From contig NZ_JAGINU010000001.1 of the NCBI RefSeq assembly GCF_017876315.1, positions 2,666,001 through 2,730,000 of the forward strand: DNA of 64,000 nt, given 5' to 3'. Made by a program: the position numbers and the translations under genes. Of the stretch, positions 18,573 through 26,184 are shown one piece after another (the stretch's first letter is position 1; each line of letters begins with the position of its first letter). This DNA is from Pseudonocardia parietis. Its GTDB lineage: Bacteria > Actinomycetota > Actinomycetes > Mycobacteriales > Pseudonocardiaceae. The notes under the pieces were generated by a model. The model saw only the letters and a program-made list of their open reading frames with translations. It had not been told where the DNA came from and made no database searches.

Positions 18573-19523
18573 CTAGGAGACGGTCAGGACGAGTTTGCCG
18601 ACGGTGCGGCCCTTCTCTCCGTATCGGTGCGCGTCCGCCGCGTCCTTGAGCGGGAACGTGCGATCGACATGTACGCGCAAGGATCCGGCCTCCACGAGCT
18701 CGACCAGGGAACGCAGTCCCACCGGATCCGGCTCGACGAGCATCCACGTGACCTGCACGCCGTCGCGTCGGGGGAGCAGCGTCGAGTCGAAGCCGGGCGG
18801 CGGGATGACGGACACGAGCATGCCGCCCGGCCGCAGGCACGCGAGGGAGCGTTCACGGGTGTCCCCGCCGAGGGTGTCCAGGACGACATCGATGTTGGTC
18901 ACGAGCTCGTCGATCGGCCCTGCGGTGTAGTCCACGGGTTCGTCGACCCCGAGTTCGCGCAGGTAGTCGTGCTTGCCCGCGCTCGCGGTTCCGACCACGA
19001 CGGCGCCGTGTGCCTTGGCGATCTGGACGGCGAGGTGCCCGACGCCACCGACCGCGGCGTGCACGAGGACGCGCTGGCCGGGCCGCACCTGCGCGGTGTC
19101 GACGAGCGCCTGCCATGCGGTGAGGCCCGAGAGGGGCAGCGCGGCGGCATGGAGGAGGTCCATTCCCTGCGGAACGCGGACGAGGTGTCGTGCCGGAGCT
19201 GTGAGGTACTCGGCGTAGGCGCCGGCCGGATGCGGGAAACGCGGGAGCCCGAAGACCTGGTCGCCGGGTGAGTGCACCGTGACTCCTGGACCCGTTGCCT
19301 CGACCGTGCCGGCGACGTCGAAGCCGACGGTGAAGGGCGGCTTCTCGTCACCGTAGAAGTAGCCTCGGGTCCGGGTCTTCCAGTCGGTGGGATTGACCCC
19401 CGCGGCGTGGACCCGGACGAGCACCTCCGCCGGCCCGGGCTCGGGTACCTGCTGTTCGACGAGCCGGAGCACCTCGGGGCCTCCGCGCTCGTCCTGGCTG
19501 ATGGCCTTCATGGTCGCGCTCAT
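18573..19523 (-). CDS. NADP-dependent quinone/alkene oxidoreductase (zinc-free MDR family)
   Basis: The 316-residue protein is a medium-chain dehydrogenase/reductase of the quinone oxidoreductase branch. It has the GroES-like N-terminal fold (VLVRVHAAGVNPTDWKTRTRG, VGFDVAGTVEATGPGV, GDQVFGL) and a Rossmann domain with VLVHAAVGGVGHLAVQIAKAHGA. The cysteine and histidine ligands of the catalytic zinc are lacking, as in zeta-crystallin-type enzymes that reduce quinones or enones with NADPH. ATG at 19511 is an alternative start. It lies 150 bases downstream of the broken VOC gene on the same strand and may once have formed an operon with it. Confidence 0.88.
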   Translation of the reverse strand: MSATMKAISQDERGGPEVLRLVEQQVPEPGPAEVLVRVHAAGVNPTDWKTRTRGYFYGDEKPPFTVGFDVAGTVEATGPGVTVHSPGDQVFGLPRFPHPAGAYAEYLTAPARHLVRVPQGMDLLHAAALPLSGLTAWQALVDTAQVRPGQRVLVHAAVGGVGHLAVQIAKAHGAVVVGTASAGKHDYLRELGVDEPVDYTAGPIDELVTNIDVVLDTLGGDTRERSLACLRPGGMLVSVIPPPGFDSTLLPRRDGVQVTWMLVEPDPVGLRSLVELVEAGSLRVHVDRTFPLKDAADAHRYGEKGRTVGKLVLTVS

Positions 19524-19895
19524 GCGTCCTCGATTCTACGGAGACTCGGCTCCCGGTTGTCATTCTGCTGGGGGCCGGAGCTTCCGGCGTGCTGTTCTGT
19601 CGGGCGCTCCGCGGTCTTGAACGGTCGCGTGGGCTATCGGCCGGTGGGCGCGGGCAGGATCGTCGTCGCCCTTCAGCCCGGCCAGGCGAACAGCTCGAGC
19701 GCGATATTGTCCGGGTCTCGAAACGACAGCGCCGAGCCCTCTGGTGCATCGACGATCCCTCCATGCGTGATCCCGAGCTCTTCCAATCGCTCCATCCACC
19801 GCACGAGCTCGTTTCGGTCCGCGCATGTCGACGACGCGCTGAGACTGACCCTCTAGCGACGGGTTGGGACTGACCCCTCCATCGAGGCTGGAGGG

Positions 19896-21167
19896 GTGAT
19901 CACGTTGGAAGAGTGGGCTGAGGTCCGTCGTCTGCACCGCGCCGAGGGCGTGCCGATCAAGGAGATCGTCCGCCGGCTGGGACTGGCGCGAAATACGGTG
20001 CGGGCGGCGTTGCGGGCCGACGCGCCGCCCTCGCGGGAGCGTGGACCGCGCGGGTCGTTGGTGGACAAGGTGGAGCCGCAGGTCCGGGCCCTGCTGGCCG
20101 AGTATCCGAGGATGCCGGCGACGGTGATCGCCGAGCGGATCGGCTGGACACACTCGTTGACCATCCTCAAGGACCGGGTGCGTGAGCTGCGGCCGTTGTT
20201 CGCCCCTCCCGACCCGGCGGACCGGATCGAGTACGCCCCCGGTGAGCTCGCGCAGTGCGACCTGTGGTTCCCGCCGGTCCCGATCCCGGTCGGTGCCAGC
20301 GGGGCGCGGGTCCTGCCGGTGTTGGCGATGACCTGCGGCTTCTCCCGGGTGACGGACGCTGTGATGATCCCGTCCCGCAAGGCCGGCGACATCCTGGCCG
20401 GGATGTGGGAGATCATCGCAGGGTGGGGCCGCTGTCCCCGCACGCTGGTCTGGGACCGCGAGGCCGCGATCGGCGGCACCGGGCGACCCGGCGTCGAGGC
20501 AGCTGCGTTCGCCGGGACGCTCGGGGTGCGGATCAAGCTCACCCCGGCACGGGACCCGGAGTCGAAGGGACTGGTGGAGCGGCGCAACGGCTACTTCGAG
20601 ACCTCCTTTCTGCCCGGACGCAGCTTCGTCTCGCCGTTCGACTTCAACGCCCAGATCGAGACTTGGTTGACCGAGGTGGCGGGCGCCCGGCACCTGCGCT
20701 CGATTGGGACCACCCCCGCCACGCGGTGGCCGATCGACCGGGCCGCGATGGTCGCCCTGCCGCCGGTGGCGCCGCAGGTCGGGCTGACCGGGCGGGTTCG
20801 GCTGGCGCGTGACTACTACGTGCGCGTCGACGGCAACGACTACTCGGTCAACCCGGCCGCGATCGGCCGGTTCGTCGACTGGATCGCCACTCCCGCCCTG
20901 GTCGCGGTCACCTGCGCCGGGCAGATCGCGGCCACCCACGAGCGGGTCTGGGCCAGCGGCGCCACGGTGACCGATCCCGAGCACCGGGCCACCGCCCGCG
21001 CCCTGCGCACTGCGTTCACCGCCGCCCGTGACCGCGCCCGCCATGACACGCGCTCCCACACCGATGGGCACGTCGTGGCCCTGCGCGCGCTGCCGGATTA
21101 CGACGCGCTCTACGGCGTGAACTTCGACCCCGCACCCGACCCGACCGCCACCGCTGAAGGGCAGTAG
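19896..21167 (+). CDS. istA: IS21-family transposase IstA
   Basis: The 423-residue protein has an N-terminal helix-turn-helix (EWAEVRRLHRAEGVPIKEIVRRLGLARNTVRAALR). An rve catalytic core follows, with a DLWFPP first Asp region, LVWDREAAIGG (second Asp) and DPESKGLVERRNGYFETSF (Glu). The C-terminal Mu-type domain has YSVNPAAIGR. It cuts and joins the element ends. The GTG start follows GGAGGG by five bases. The stop TAG is directly followed by the istB ATG. Confidence 0.93.
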   Translation: MITLEEWAEVRRLHRAEGVPIKEIVRRLGLARNTVRAALRADAPPSRERGPRGSLVDKVEPQVRALLAEYPRMPATVIAERIGWTHSLTILKDRVRELRPLFAPPDPADRIEYAPGELAQCDLWFPPVPIPVGASGARVLPVLAMTCGFSRVTDAVMIPSRKAGDILAGMWEIIAGWGRCPRTLVWDREAAIGGTGRPGVEAAAFAGTLGVRIKLTPARDPESKGLVERRNGYFETSFLPGRSFVSPFDFNAQIETWLTEVAGARHLRSIGTTPATRWPIDRAAMVALPPVAPQVGLTGRVRLARDYYVRVDGNDYSVNPAAIGRFVDWIATPALVAVTCAGQIAATHERVWASGATVTDPEHRATARALRTAFTAARDRARHDTRSHTDGHVVALRALPDYDALYGVNFDPAPDPTATAEGQ

Positions 21168-22004
21168 ATGACCACCCCGAAGACGACCGCGACGACCAGC
21201 ACGACAGCAGCCACGGAAGCCACGAAGACCGGTGGCGTGAGCACCGAGCTCGGCTCGAAGCTGGCCTACCTGACTCGCGTGTTGAAGACGCCCACGATCG
21301 CCCGCGTCTGGGACGACCTCGCCGCCCAGGCCCGCGACCTGAACTGGTCGCACGAGGAGTACCTGACCGCGGTCCTGGAGCGCCAGGTCGCCGACCGTGA
21401 GTCCGCCGGCACCACCATGCGCATCCGCACCGCCCACTTCCCGGCCGTGAAAACGCTGGAGGAGTTCAACCTCGACCATCTGCCCTCTCTGCGCCGAGAC
21501 CTGCTCGCCCATCTGGCGACCGGCACGTTCGTGGCCAAGGCCGAGAACGTGATCCTGCTCGGACCGCCCGGGATCGGGAAGACCCACCTCGCGATCGGGA
21601 TCGGGGTCAAAGCCACCCAGTCCGGGCACTCGGTGCTCTTCAACACCGCCGGCAACTGGATCACCCGCCTCGCTGCCGCGCACCAGGCCGGGCAGCTGGA
21701 GGCCGAGCTACGCAAGATCCGCCGCTACAAGCTGATCATCATCGACGAGGTCGGCTACATCCCCTTCGACCACGACGCGGCGAACCTGTTCTTCCAGCTC
21801 ATCGCCTCTCGCTACGAACAGGGCTCGGTCATGGTCACCAGCAACCTGCCCTTCGGACGCTGGGGCGAGGTCTTCGGCGACGAGATCGTCGCCGCCGCGA
21901 TGATCGACCGCCTCGTCCACCACGCCGAGGTCCTCACCCTCTCCGGCGACTCCTACCGCACACGCGCCCGCCGCGAACTCCTCGCCAAAGACCGCGACAA
22001 CTAG
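21168..22004 (+). CDS. istB: IS21-family ATPase helper IstB
   Basis: The 278-residue AAA+ ATPase is related to DnaA and DnaC. It has the Walker A GPPGIGKTHLAIGIG, Walker B KLIIIDEVGYIPFD, and the sensor region SVMVTSNLPFGRWGEVFGD. It assists IstA in target selection. The N-terminal 30 residues are Thr/Ala-rich and may be unstructured. It begins on the base after the istA stop and appears intact. Confidence 0.95.
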   Translation: MTTPKTTATTSTTAATEATKTGGVSTELGSKLAYLTRVLKTPTIARVWDDLAAQARDLNWSHEEYLTAVLERQVADRESAGTTMRIRTAHFPAVKTLEEFNLDHLPSLRRDLLAHLATGTFVAKAENVILLGPPGIGKTHLAIGIGVKATQSGHSVLFNTAGNWITRLAAAHQAGQLEAELRKIRRYKLIIIDEVGYIPFDHDAANLFFQLIASRYEQGSVMVTSNLPFGRWGEVFGDEIVAAAMIDRLVHHAEVLTLSGDSYRTRARRELLAKDRDN

Positions 22005-22574
22005 CACGAACCGGGCACACAGGGGTCAATCCCAAACCGTCGCCAGGGGGTCACTTCTAACCCGCCGTTGACACGCGCATCCGAATCCGATGTGATCCAG
22101 CCCCGGACGTAGCTCGTCGAACGGTTCCTCGGAGTGCAGCGCGGCAAACCCGTGGAGACTGAGGAGCGTGGCACCGAGCTGGTAGACGACGTGCTGGAAT
22201 CGGCCGGTGTCTTCATCCATGAGGGGATCGCGCCCGAGGAGCTCGGTGTACCAGGCTCTACTCGCGTCAATGTCCGTCACCGTTATCGCGACGTGCGAGA
22301 TGTCACCGATCTGACTGGGAGTCATTAACCTCTCCGATGTGGCAAGTAGGGACATTTTGGCGTCGGTCCGAAAGTGGGTGGCCTGGACCGATTTCTCCGC
22401 GGTTCAGACTCCATCGTCCAGGCTCCCGGTCTCCACGACGCGTGTACCGCGCAATCCGGTTACCAGGTTCTCGACGTTGTGATGGATGCCTGACTCGGCG
22501 GTCGCCACGGTCAGTGGCAACCTGTGCCGTTCCCCAGCGCCCCAAGGGTGTGGAGTGCATATCCGACCAGCAGG

Positions 22575-23468
22575 TCAGCCCACCTCGAGCGGCATCTCGG
22601 GGTCAGCGGTCCACTCGGAGAGGGAACCGTCATAGACGGCGACCTCGGCCCCCGTCAGGAGGTATGCGGCGAAGGCGGGCAGGGTCGCCGCGATCCCGCC
22701 ACCGCAATACGTGACGGCCCGATCGGCGTCCAGTAGCCCGGAACCTTGAAGCTTCTCCGCGAGTCTGTCGCGATCCAGCAGCTTTCCGCTCGCCCGGTCG
22801 ATCAGCCGGAAATGGGGCACATTCGAGCTGCCGGGGATGCGGCCGCGCCGCGAGTAGGGCGTGACCTCGGATTCGCCACGGAAGGTCGCGGCGTCGAGCG
22901 CGCAGACCAGCGTCCCGGCTGAGGAGGACAGCGCAGCTACGTCGATCTTGTCCGCGACCAGCTCGCGACGGAACCGGGCGGTGAAGGTGGTCGCGGGCGG
23001 GGCTGCGGCTTCGTCGGTCTCGATGGGATGACCGGCCTCGCGCCAGGCCCGCAGACCGCCGTCGAGCACAGACACCCGGTCGTGGCCGAAGACGCGCAAG
23101 AGCCACCAGACCCGAGTCGCCCAGACCATTCCGGCGTTGTCGTAGACGACCACATGCGTGCCGTCGCCGATCCCGAGTGCCCCTGCGGCCGCCGCGAAGG
23201 CTTCCGAGGACGGCAGGGTGAATGCAAAGCGGCCCGCTGGGTCCGACAGGTCGGAGGCGAGGTCGGCGAACCGGGCCCCGGGGACATGTCCGGCGAGGAA
23301 CCCCTCATGGTCGGGGTGGACCGTGTACGGCATGCCATCGGCCGGAGTGGCCAGATGGGTCGTCGCATCGAGGATCACGACGTCGCCCGAGAGGGCAGCC
23401 ACGGTGTCGGGGTCGAGCAGAGGTGTCACAGGCGTCACAACAGCTGACGCTAACATGTGGATATACAT
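22575..23468 (-). CDS. Sulfurtransferase (tandem rhodanese; thiosulfate or 3-mercaptopyruvate type)
   Basis: The protein of up to 297 residues has two rhodanese domains. The first is inactive and includes GHVPGARFADL. The second carries the catalytic cysteine in TYCGGGIAAT. It would move sulfane sulfur to cyanide or another thiophile. The start is uncertain: the first ATG at 23468 lies inside a 16-bp ArsR-type operator, so 23456 or a leaderless start is as likely. It is divergent from the sensor gene and appears to share regulation with the nitrile hydratase locus, where cyanide removal would be useful because nitriles can release cyanide. That link is an inference. Confidence 0.85.
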   Translation of the reverse strand: MYIHMLASAVVTPVTPLLDPDTVAALSGDVVILDATTHLATPADGMPYTVHPDHEGFLAGHVPGARFADLASDLSDPAGRFAFTLPSSEAFAAAAGALGIGDGTHVVVYDNAGMVWATRVWWLLRVFGHDRVSVLDGGLRAWREAGHPIETDEAAAPPATTFTARFRRELVADKIDVAALSSSAGTLVCALDAATFRGESEVTPYSRRGRIPGSSNVPHFRLIDRASGKLLDRDRLAEKLQGSGLLDADRAVTYCGGGIAATLPAFAAYLLTGAEVAVYDGSLSEWTADPEMPLEVG

Positions 23469-23472
23469 CGAC
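23457..23472. promoter_or_regulatory. Predicted ArsR-type operator 1
   Basis: GTGGATATACATCGAC fits the consensus GTSGAYATnYATCGAC shared with sites at 25218 and 25822 (the latter read on the minus strand). It lies between the divergent sulfurtransferase and sensor genes. Conservation among the three sites is strong in the outer arms, as expected for a winged-helix dimer. Confidence 0.55.
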
Positions 23473-23638
23473 TCAATGCTGCTGCTGGGTCCGCCGTGCT
23501 CGCGAGCAGCGGCGCAGACCGACGGTGAAGACGGGCGGCGTCGCTGGACACAGCTGCCGGGCAGCCCGCAGACTGCGGCACTTGCTTCGTCACGACCTCG
23601 GCAGTTGGCGAGACGCGTTCTGGATGGTAGGTGCCCGG

Positions 23639-25075
23639 GTGAGTTCCGTTTCGCTGACCGCAGAGTCGGTCATTGAACTTGCACCGCACGAGGCCTTCGC
23701 GCTCTTCGGTCGAGCGGAGGCTGGTACCTGGCTCTTCGACGCTCGGTGCGACTCGGTCGCCGTAGGCGCCCCCATCCGGATGGTCCTCCCGATCGCCGAT
23801 GCTTCGGACCGGCATCGTGTGGAGCTGCTCGGCAGGGTGTCCGAGGTCCGTCCGGGCCGTCTCATCGTCGTGGAGCACGTGCAGCCATGGCAGGGAAAGA
23901 TTCGCCTGAGTTTCCAGCCGCACGGGGTTGCCCGGACGCGCGTCCGGGTCCGCGCTGACGTATCCGAGTCGGCGGTCGAGTGGCTCGTCCGGCACCACGG
24001 CATCCTGCTGCCTCATTCCGAGGGTGACGCCGATACTCTGCGTATCGGCCTGGTGACCAGCAAATCCGGTCCGCTCGCGGTCTGCATGATCGCCTCCGAG
24101 TATCTGGCCCAGCTAGCCGTCGACGACATCAACGACGGCGGCGGCGTACGCGAACGCCAGGTCGAACTCATGGTGGCCGACGATGAATCGATTCCCTCGA
24201 TCGCGGCGACCGAGGCGCGGCGGCTCCAGCGTGCCGGCTGCCACGCAATCTTCGCGTGCGGGACGAGCGCGAGCTTCGCCGCGATCGACCAGGCCGTCAG
24301 TCGGGACGTCCTGGCTGTCCACGCCTCCATGAACGAGCGAGGCAACCACGGTCGGGGCGCGGCCGTCCAGGTGGGTGAGCGTCCCGAGGTGCAGATCGCG
24401 GTGATGGCGGACCGGATCAGGAGGACGGCGGGTGCACACGGTTGGTTTCTGGTTGGTGAGCAGTACAGCTGGTCCTACGGCGCGCACCGGGCGGCGCGGC
24501 AGCTTCTGCCGAGGTCGAATGGCCGCATCCTGGGGGAGTCGTTCACCCCGCTGGGCACGACGGACTTCTCTCCGATCATTGACGTGATCGAGCGCTCCGG
24601 AGCCGACGTCGTGATGTCCTCGCTGGTCGGCGCCGACGAAGTCGAGTTCGAGCGACAGTGTGCTGCGGCCGGGCTCCGGAGCAGGACATGCACGCTCTCG
24701 CTGACGATGGAGGAGACTACTCTCGACTACATCGGTCCGGAGTCCGCAGAAGGGATCTGGACCGCGTTGGGCTACCACGAGGCCGCACCGACCGACGGCA
24801 ACGAGCGTCTCGTGTCGCGCTACCGGCAGCGCTTTGGCCCCTGGGCGCCGCCTGTCTCGACGCTGTCGGAAACCGTCTACGAAGCGATCGTCCAGTACGC
24901 AGACGCAGTGCGACGCCGCGGCGAGGCCGGAGAGCCGTTGCCGGTACGGGATTTCATCGCCCACCTGGAAGACGCCGCCGGCGACGGGATCGGCACCCGG
25001 AACCTCCTGCGGCCGAGTCTTCAGCTCGCTCGGGTCGAGGCCGGCGCGCGAGTCGTCTTCGACGAGGTCGGCTAG
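23639..25075 (+). CDS. SRPBCC domain fused to AmiC-like amide-binding sensor
   Basis: The protein of about 478 residues has two parts. Residues 1-125 look like an SRPBCC/polyketide-cyclase-like ligand fold (ESVIELAPHEAFALFGRAEAGTWLFDA ... IRLSFQPHGVARTRVRVRADVS). Residues 135-478 match the type-I periplasmic-binding fold of AmiC and NhhC/NhlC (LRIGLVTSKSGPLAVCMIASEYLAQLAVDDINDGGG, GWFLVGEQYSWSYG, VSTLSETVYEAIVQYADAV). There is no signal peptide, so it should be a cytoplasmic amide or nitrile sensor, as AmiC is. GTG at 23639 follows GGTAGG; ATG at 23624 is an alternative. The fusion is unusual; such sensors are normally the binding domain alone. Confidence 0.78.
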   Translation: MSSVSLTAESVIELAPHEAFALFGRAEAGTWLFDARCDSVAVGAPIRMVLPIADASDRHRVELLGRVSEVRPGRLIVVEHVQPWQGKIRLSFQPHGVARTRVRVRADVSESAVEWLVRHHGILLPHSEGDADTLRIGLVTSKSGPLAVCMIASEYLAQLAVDDINDGGGVRERQVELMVADDESIPSIAATEARRLQRAGCHAIFACGTSASFAAIDQAVSRDVLAVHASMNERGNHGRGAAVQVGERPEVQIAVMADRIRRTAGAHGWFLVGEQYSWSYGAHRAARQLLPRSNGRILGESFTPLGTTDFSPIIDVIERSGADVVMSSLVGADEVEFERQCAAAGLRSRTCTLSLTMEETTLDYIGPESAEGIWTALGYHEAAPTDGNERLVSRYRQRFGPWAPPVSTLSETVYEAIVQYADAVRRRGEAGEPLPVRDFIAHLEDAAGDGIGTRNLLRPSLQLARVEAGARVVFDEVG

Positions 25076-25100
25076 CCGGTCCAGCGTCGACGGCGAGGTC

Positions 25101-25128
25101 CGGGTGACCCCTGCAGGGGTCCGACCGG
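25101..25128. terminator. Candidate terminator after the sensor gene
   Basis: GACCCCTGCAGGGGTC (25106-25121) is a perfect 16-bp palindrome within partly complementary flanks, about 30 bases after the sensor stop. There is no T-run, which is common in GC-rich actinobacteria. A second reading is an operator, but its sequence is unlike the other operators nearby. Confidence 0.45.
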
Positions 25129-25217
25129 TGATCGCGGCGGCATTCGGGGTTGACGGGCCAGGTCGGCCGGAACCGGCGGTGCCGGTAGCCGACCGGAGCG
25201 TGTGTTGCAGACATTAT

Positions 25218-25233
25218 GTCGACATCTATCGAC
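25218..25233. promoter_or_regulatory. Predicted ArsR-type operator 2 (autoregulatory)
   Basis: GTCGACATCTATCGAC is an inverted repeat GTCGA-N6-TCGAC located 12 bases before the arsR GTG. It is the most symmetrical of three related sites in this locus. The position overlaps where the arsR promoter must be, so autorepression is expected. Confidence 0.6.
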
Positions 25234-25245
25234 GAGTGGTAGGTT

Positions 25246-25599
25246 GTGTCTGTGAGCGTGAACGAGAATCTCGCCTTCGATGCTCTGTCCGACAGGGTGC
25301 GGCGGCAGATCTTGTCCATCCTCGGAGAGGGTGGTGAACTCACCGTCACCGAGATCGCCGAAAGCGTCGACATGGTCGGGCGCAGTACCGTGTCGAGTCA
25401 CCTGCGCATTCTCCGCACGTCGGGCGTGGTCAACGAGCGCCGTGACGGACGCCGACGCTACTACTCGCTCGACACCGAGGGGTCGGTGCGCGATGCCTTC
25501 CTCTTCCTGCAAACGATCCTTCGCGGCGGGGTCCATTTCGACGTTGAAGCAACGAAATCGGCGGATGTAGCGGGCGAGATCCAGCAAGACGTGAGTTGA
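25246..25599 (+). CDS. ArsR/SmtB-family regulator (NhlD-like)
   Basis: The 117-residue winged-helix protein has FDALSDRVRRQILSILGEGGELTVTEIAESV followed by the recognition helix and wing STVSSHLRILRTSGVVNERRDGRRRYYSL. The cysteines of metal-sensing ArsR proteins are absent, so it probably senses something other than metal. In Rhodococcus rhodochrous the low-molecular-mass nitrile hydratase locus also pairs an AmiC-like protein (NhlC) with an ArsR-like regulator (NhlD). The same pairing occurs here. The GTG start lies next to operator 2. It probably controls the sulfurtransferase, the sensor, itself and the amidase/nitrile hydratase operon. Confidence 0.88.
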   Translation: MSVSVNENLAFDALSDRVRRQILSILGEGGELTVTEIAESVDMVGRSTVSSHLRILRTSGVVNERRDGRRRYYSLDTEGSVRDAFLFLQTILRGGVHFDVEATKSADVAGEIQQDVS

Positions 25600-25821
25600 C
25601 CTCGATCGGACCCGGGGGAGATGCCGCCGCCGCATTGCGGCGAGGTGTAGCACCGAGCGCGGCATGCGTTTGACAGCGTCCACGATGGAGGCTCGGTAGC
25701 CGGGGCGATCGCCGGCCGGTTCTCTCGAATGGCGACGTGCGTCCAATCCGCCCGCAACCTGTGCTGCCTTCGATCTGAGAGGCCCAGGACGACGGCACGT
25801 ACGGGACGCACATCAACGTCC

Positions 25822-25837
25822 GTCGATACATGTCCAC
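25822..25837. promoter_or_regulatory. Predicted ArsR-type operator 3, before the nitrile hydratase operon
   Basis: GTCGATACATGTCCAC, read on the minus strand as GTGGACATGTATCGAC, matches operators 1 and 2. It lies in the 390-bp gene-free stretch 25600-25989, about 150 bases before the first gene of the amidase and nitrile hydratase operon. The rest of this stretch shows no other feature. Confidence 0.55.
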
Positions 25838-25989
25838 CTGTTGACGAACAGTGCTACTGTGCGCCCAGTCACTCTGTCTGCCGCCGGTCATGCCGGTCGA
25901 CGGACGGCTGTGGTGGTTCCGCGCGTCCCGGTCGGGTTCCTCGACCACGTGGTGTCTCGATGGTGAGACGCAGCTTCGAAAGGACACAG

Positions 25990-26181
25990 ATGCAGCGCGC
26001 ACACATCGATGAGGCAGGACTGGACCACGGGTTGTCCTTCGCCCGTCTGGAGCTCACACCGGAGCGGAAGGCTGCAATGCGCCCGGCGCTCGATCTCCTC
26101 GTGGGGTTGATGGACAGCCTGGACACCGTCGACGTCGGCGAGATCCCGCCTGCCGCTGCCTTCGACCCCCGCTGGATGTGA
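25990..26181 (+). CDS. GatC/AtzG-like small amidase subunit
   Basis: The 63-residue protein reads FARLELTPERKAAMRPALDLLVGLMDSLDTVDVGEIPPAAAFDPRW. That layout matches GatC, where two helices with LARLxLxxEE and a VDxxxVxP loop are followed by an extended tail. GatC and AtzG wrap around the amidase GatA or AtzE. It lies immediately before the amidase gene (stop 26181, amidase ATG 26185) and follows a GAAAGGACA ribosome site. The likely role is a stabilising partner of that amidase. Confidence 0.72.
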   Translation: MQRAHIDEAGLDHGLSFARLELTPERKAAMRPALDLLVGLMDSLDTVDVGEIPPAAAFDPRWM

Positions 26182-26184
26182 GTG

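Larger units (their letters stand above)
19826..22073 (+). mobile_element. IS21-family insertion sequence (2248 bp)
   Basis: The ends carry imperfect inverted repeats of about 50 bp that both begin TGTC and share a block near GCGACGG-TTGGGA-TGACCCCT. The 6-bp target CGCGCA is duplicated at 19820-19825 and 22074-22079. The element encodes istA and istB in the normal order. It splits a VOC gene. The fine state of its ends and both genes suggests a fairly recent insertion. Confidence 0.9.
19673..22325 (-). pseudogene. VOC/glyoxalase-fold gene split by an IS21 element
   Basis: The N-terminal part (22074-22325) reads MTPSQIGDISHVAITVTDIDASRAWYTELLG through GLDHIGFGCA. The C-terminal part (19673-19819) reads DRNELVRWMERLEELGITHGG through ALSFRDPDNIALELFAWPG and then stop. 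Removing the IS21 element and one copy of its 6-bp duplication restores a continuous frame of about 133 residues with the HxxxxVxD metal-site start and the FRDPDNIALEL end of vicinal-oxygen-chelate proteins. A GAGAGG ribosome site precedes the ATG at 22325. The catalytic role was unassigned even before disruption. Confidence 0.85.

Noticed and set aside
19560..21683. A 707-codon open frame antisense to istA
   Set aside because: It is a codon-bias shadow of istA; its translation is Arg/Gly/Pro-rich with no domain, and the istA frame is clearly the real one.
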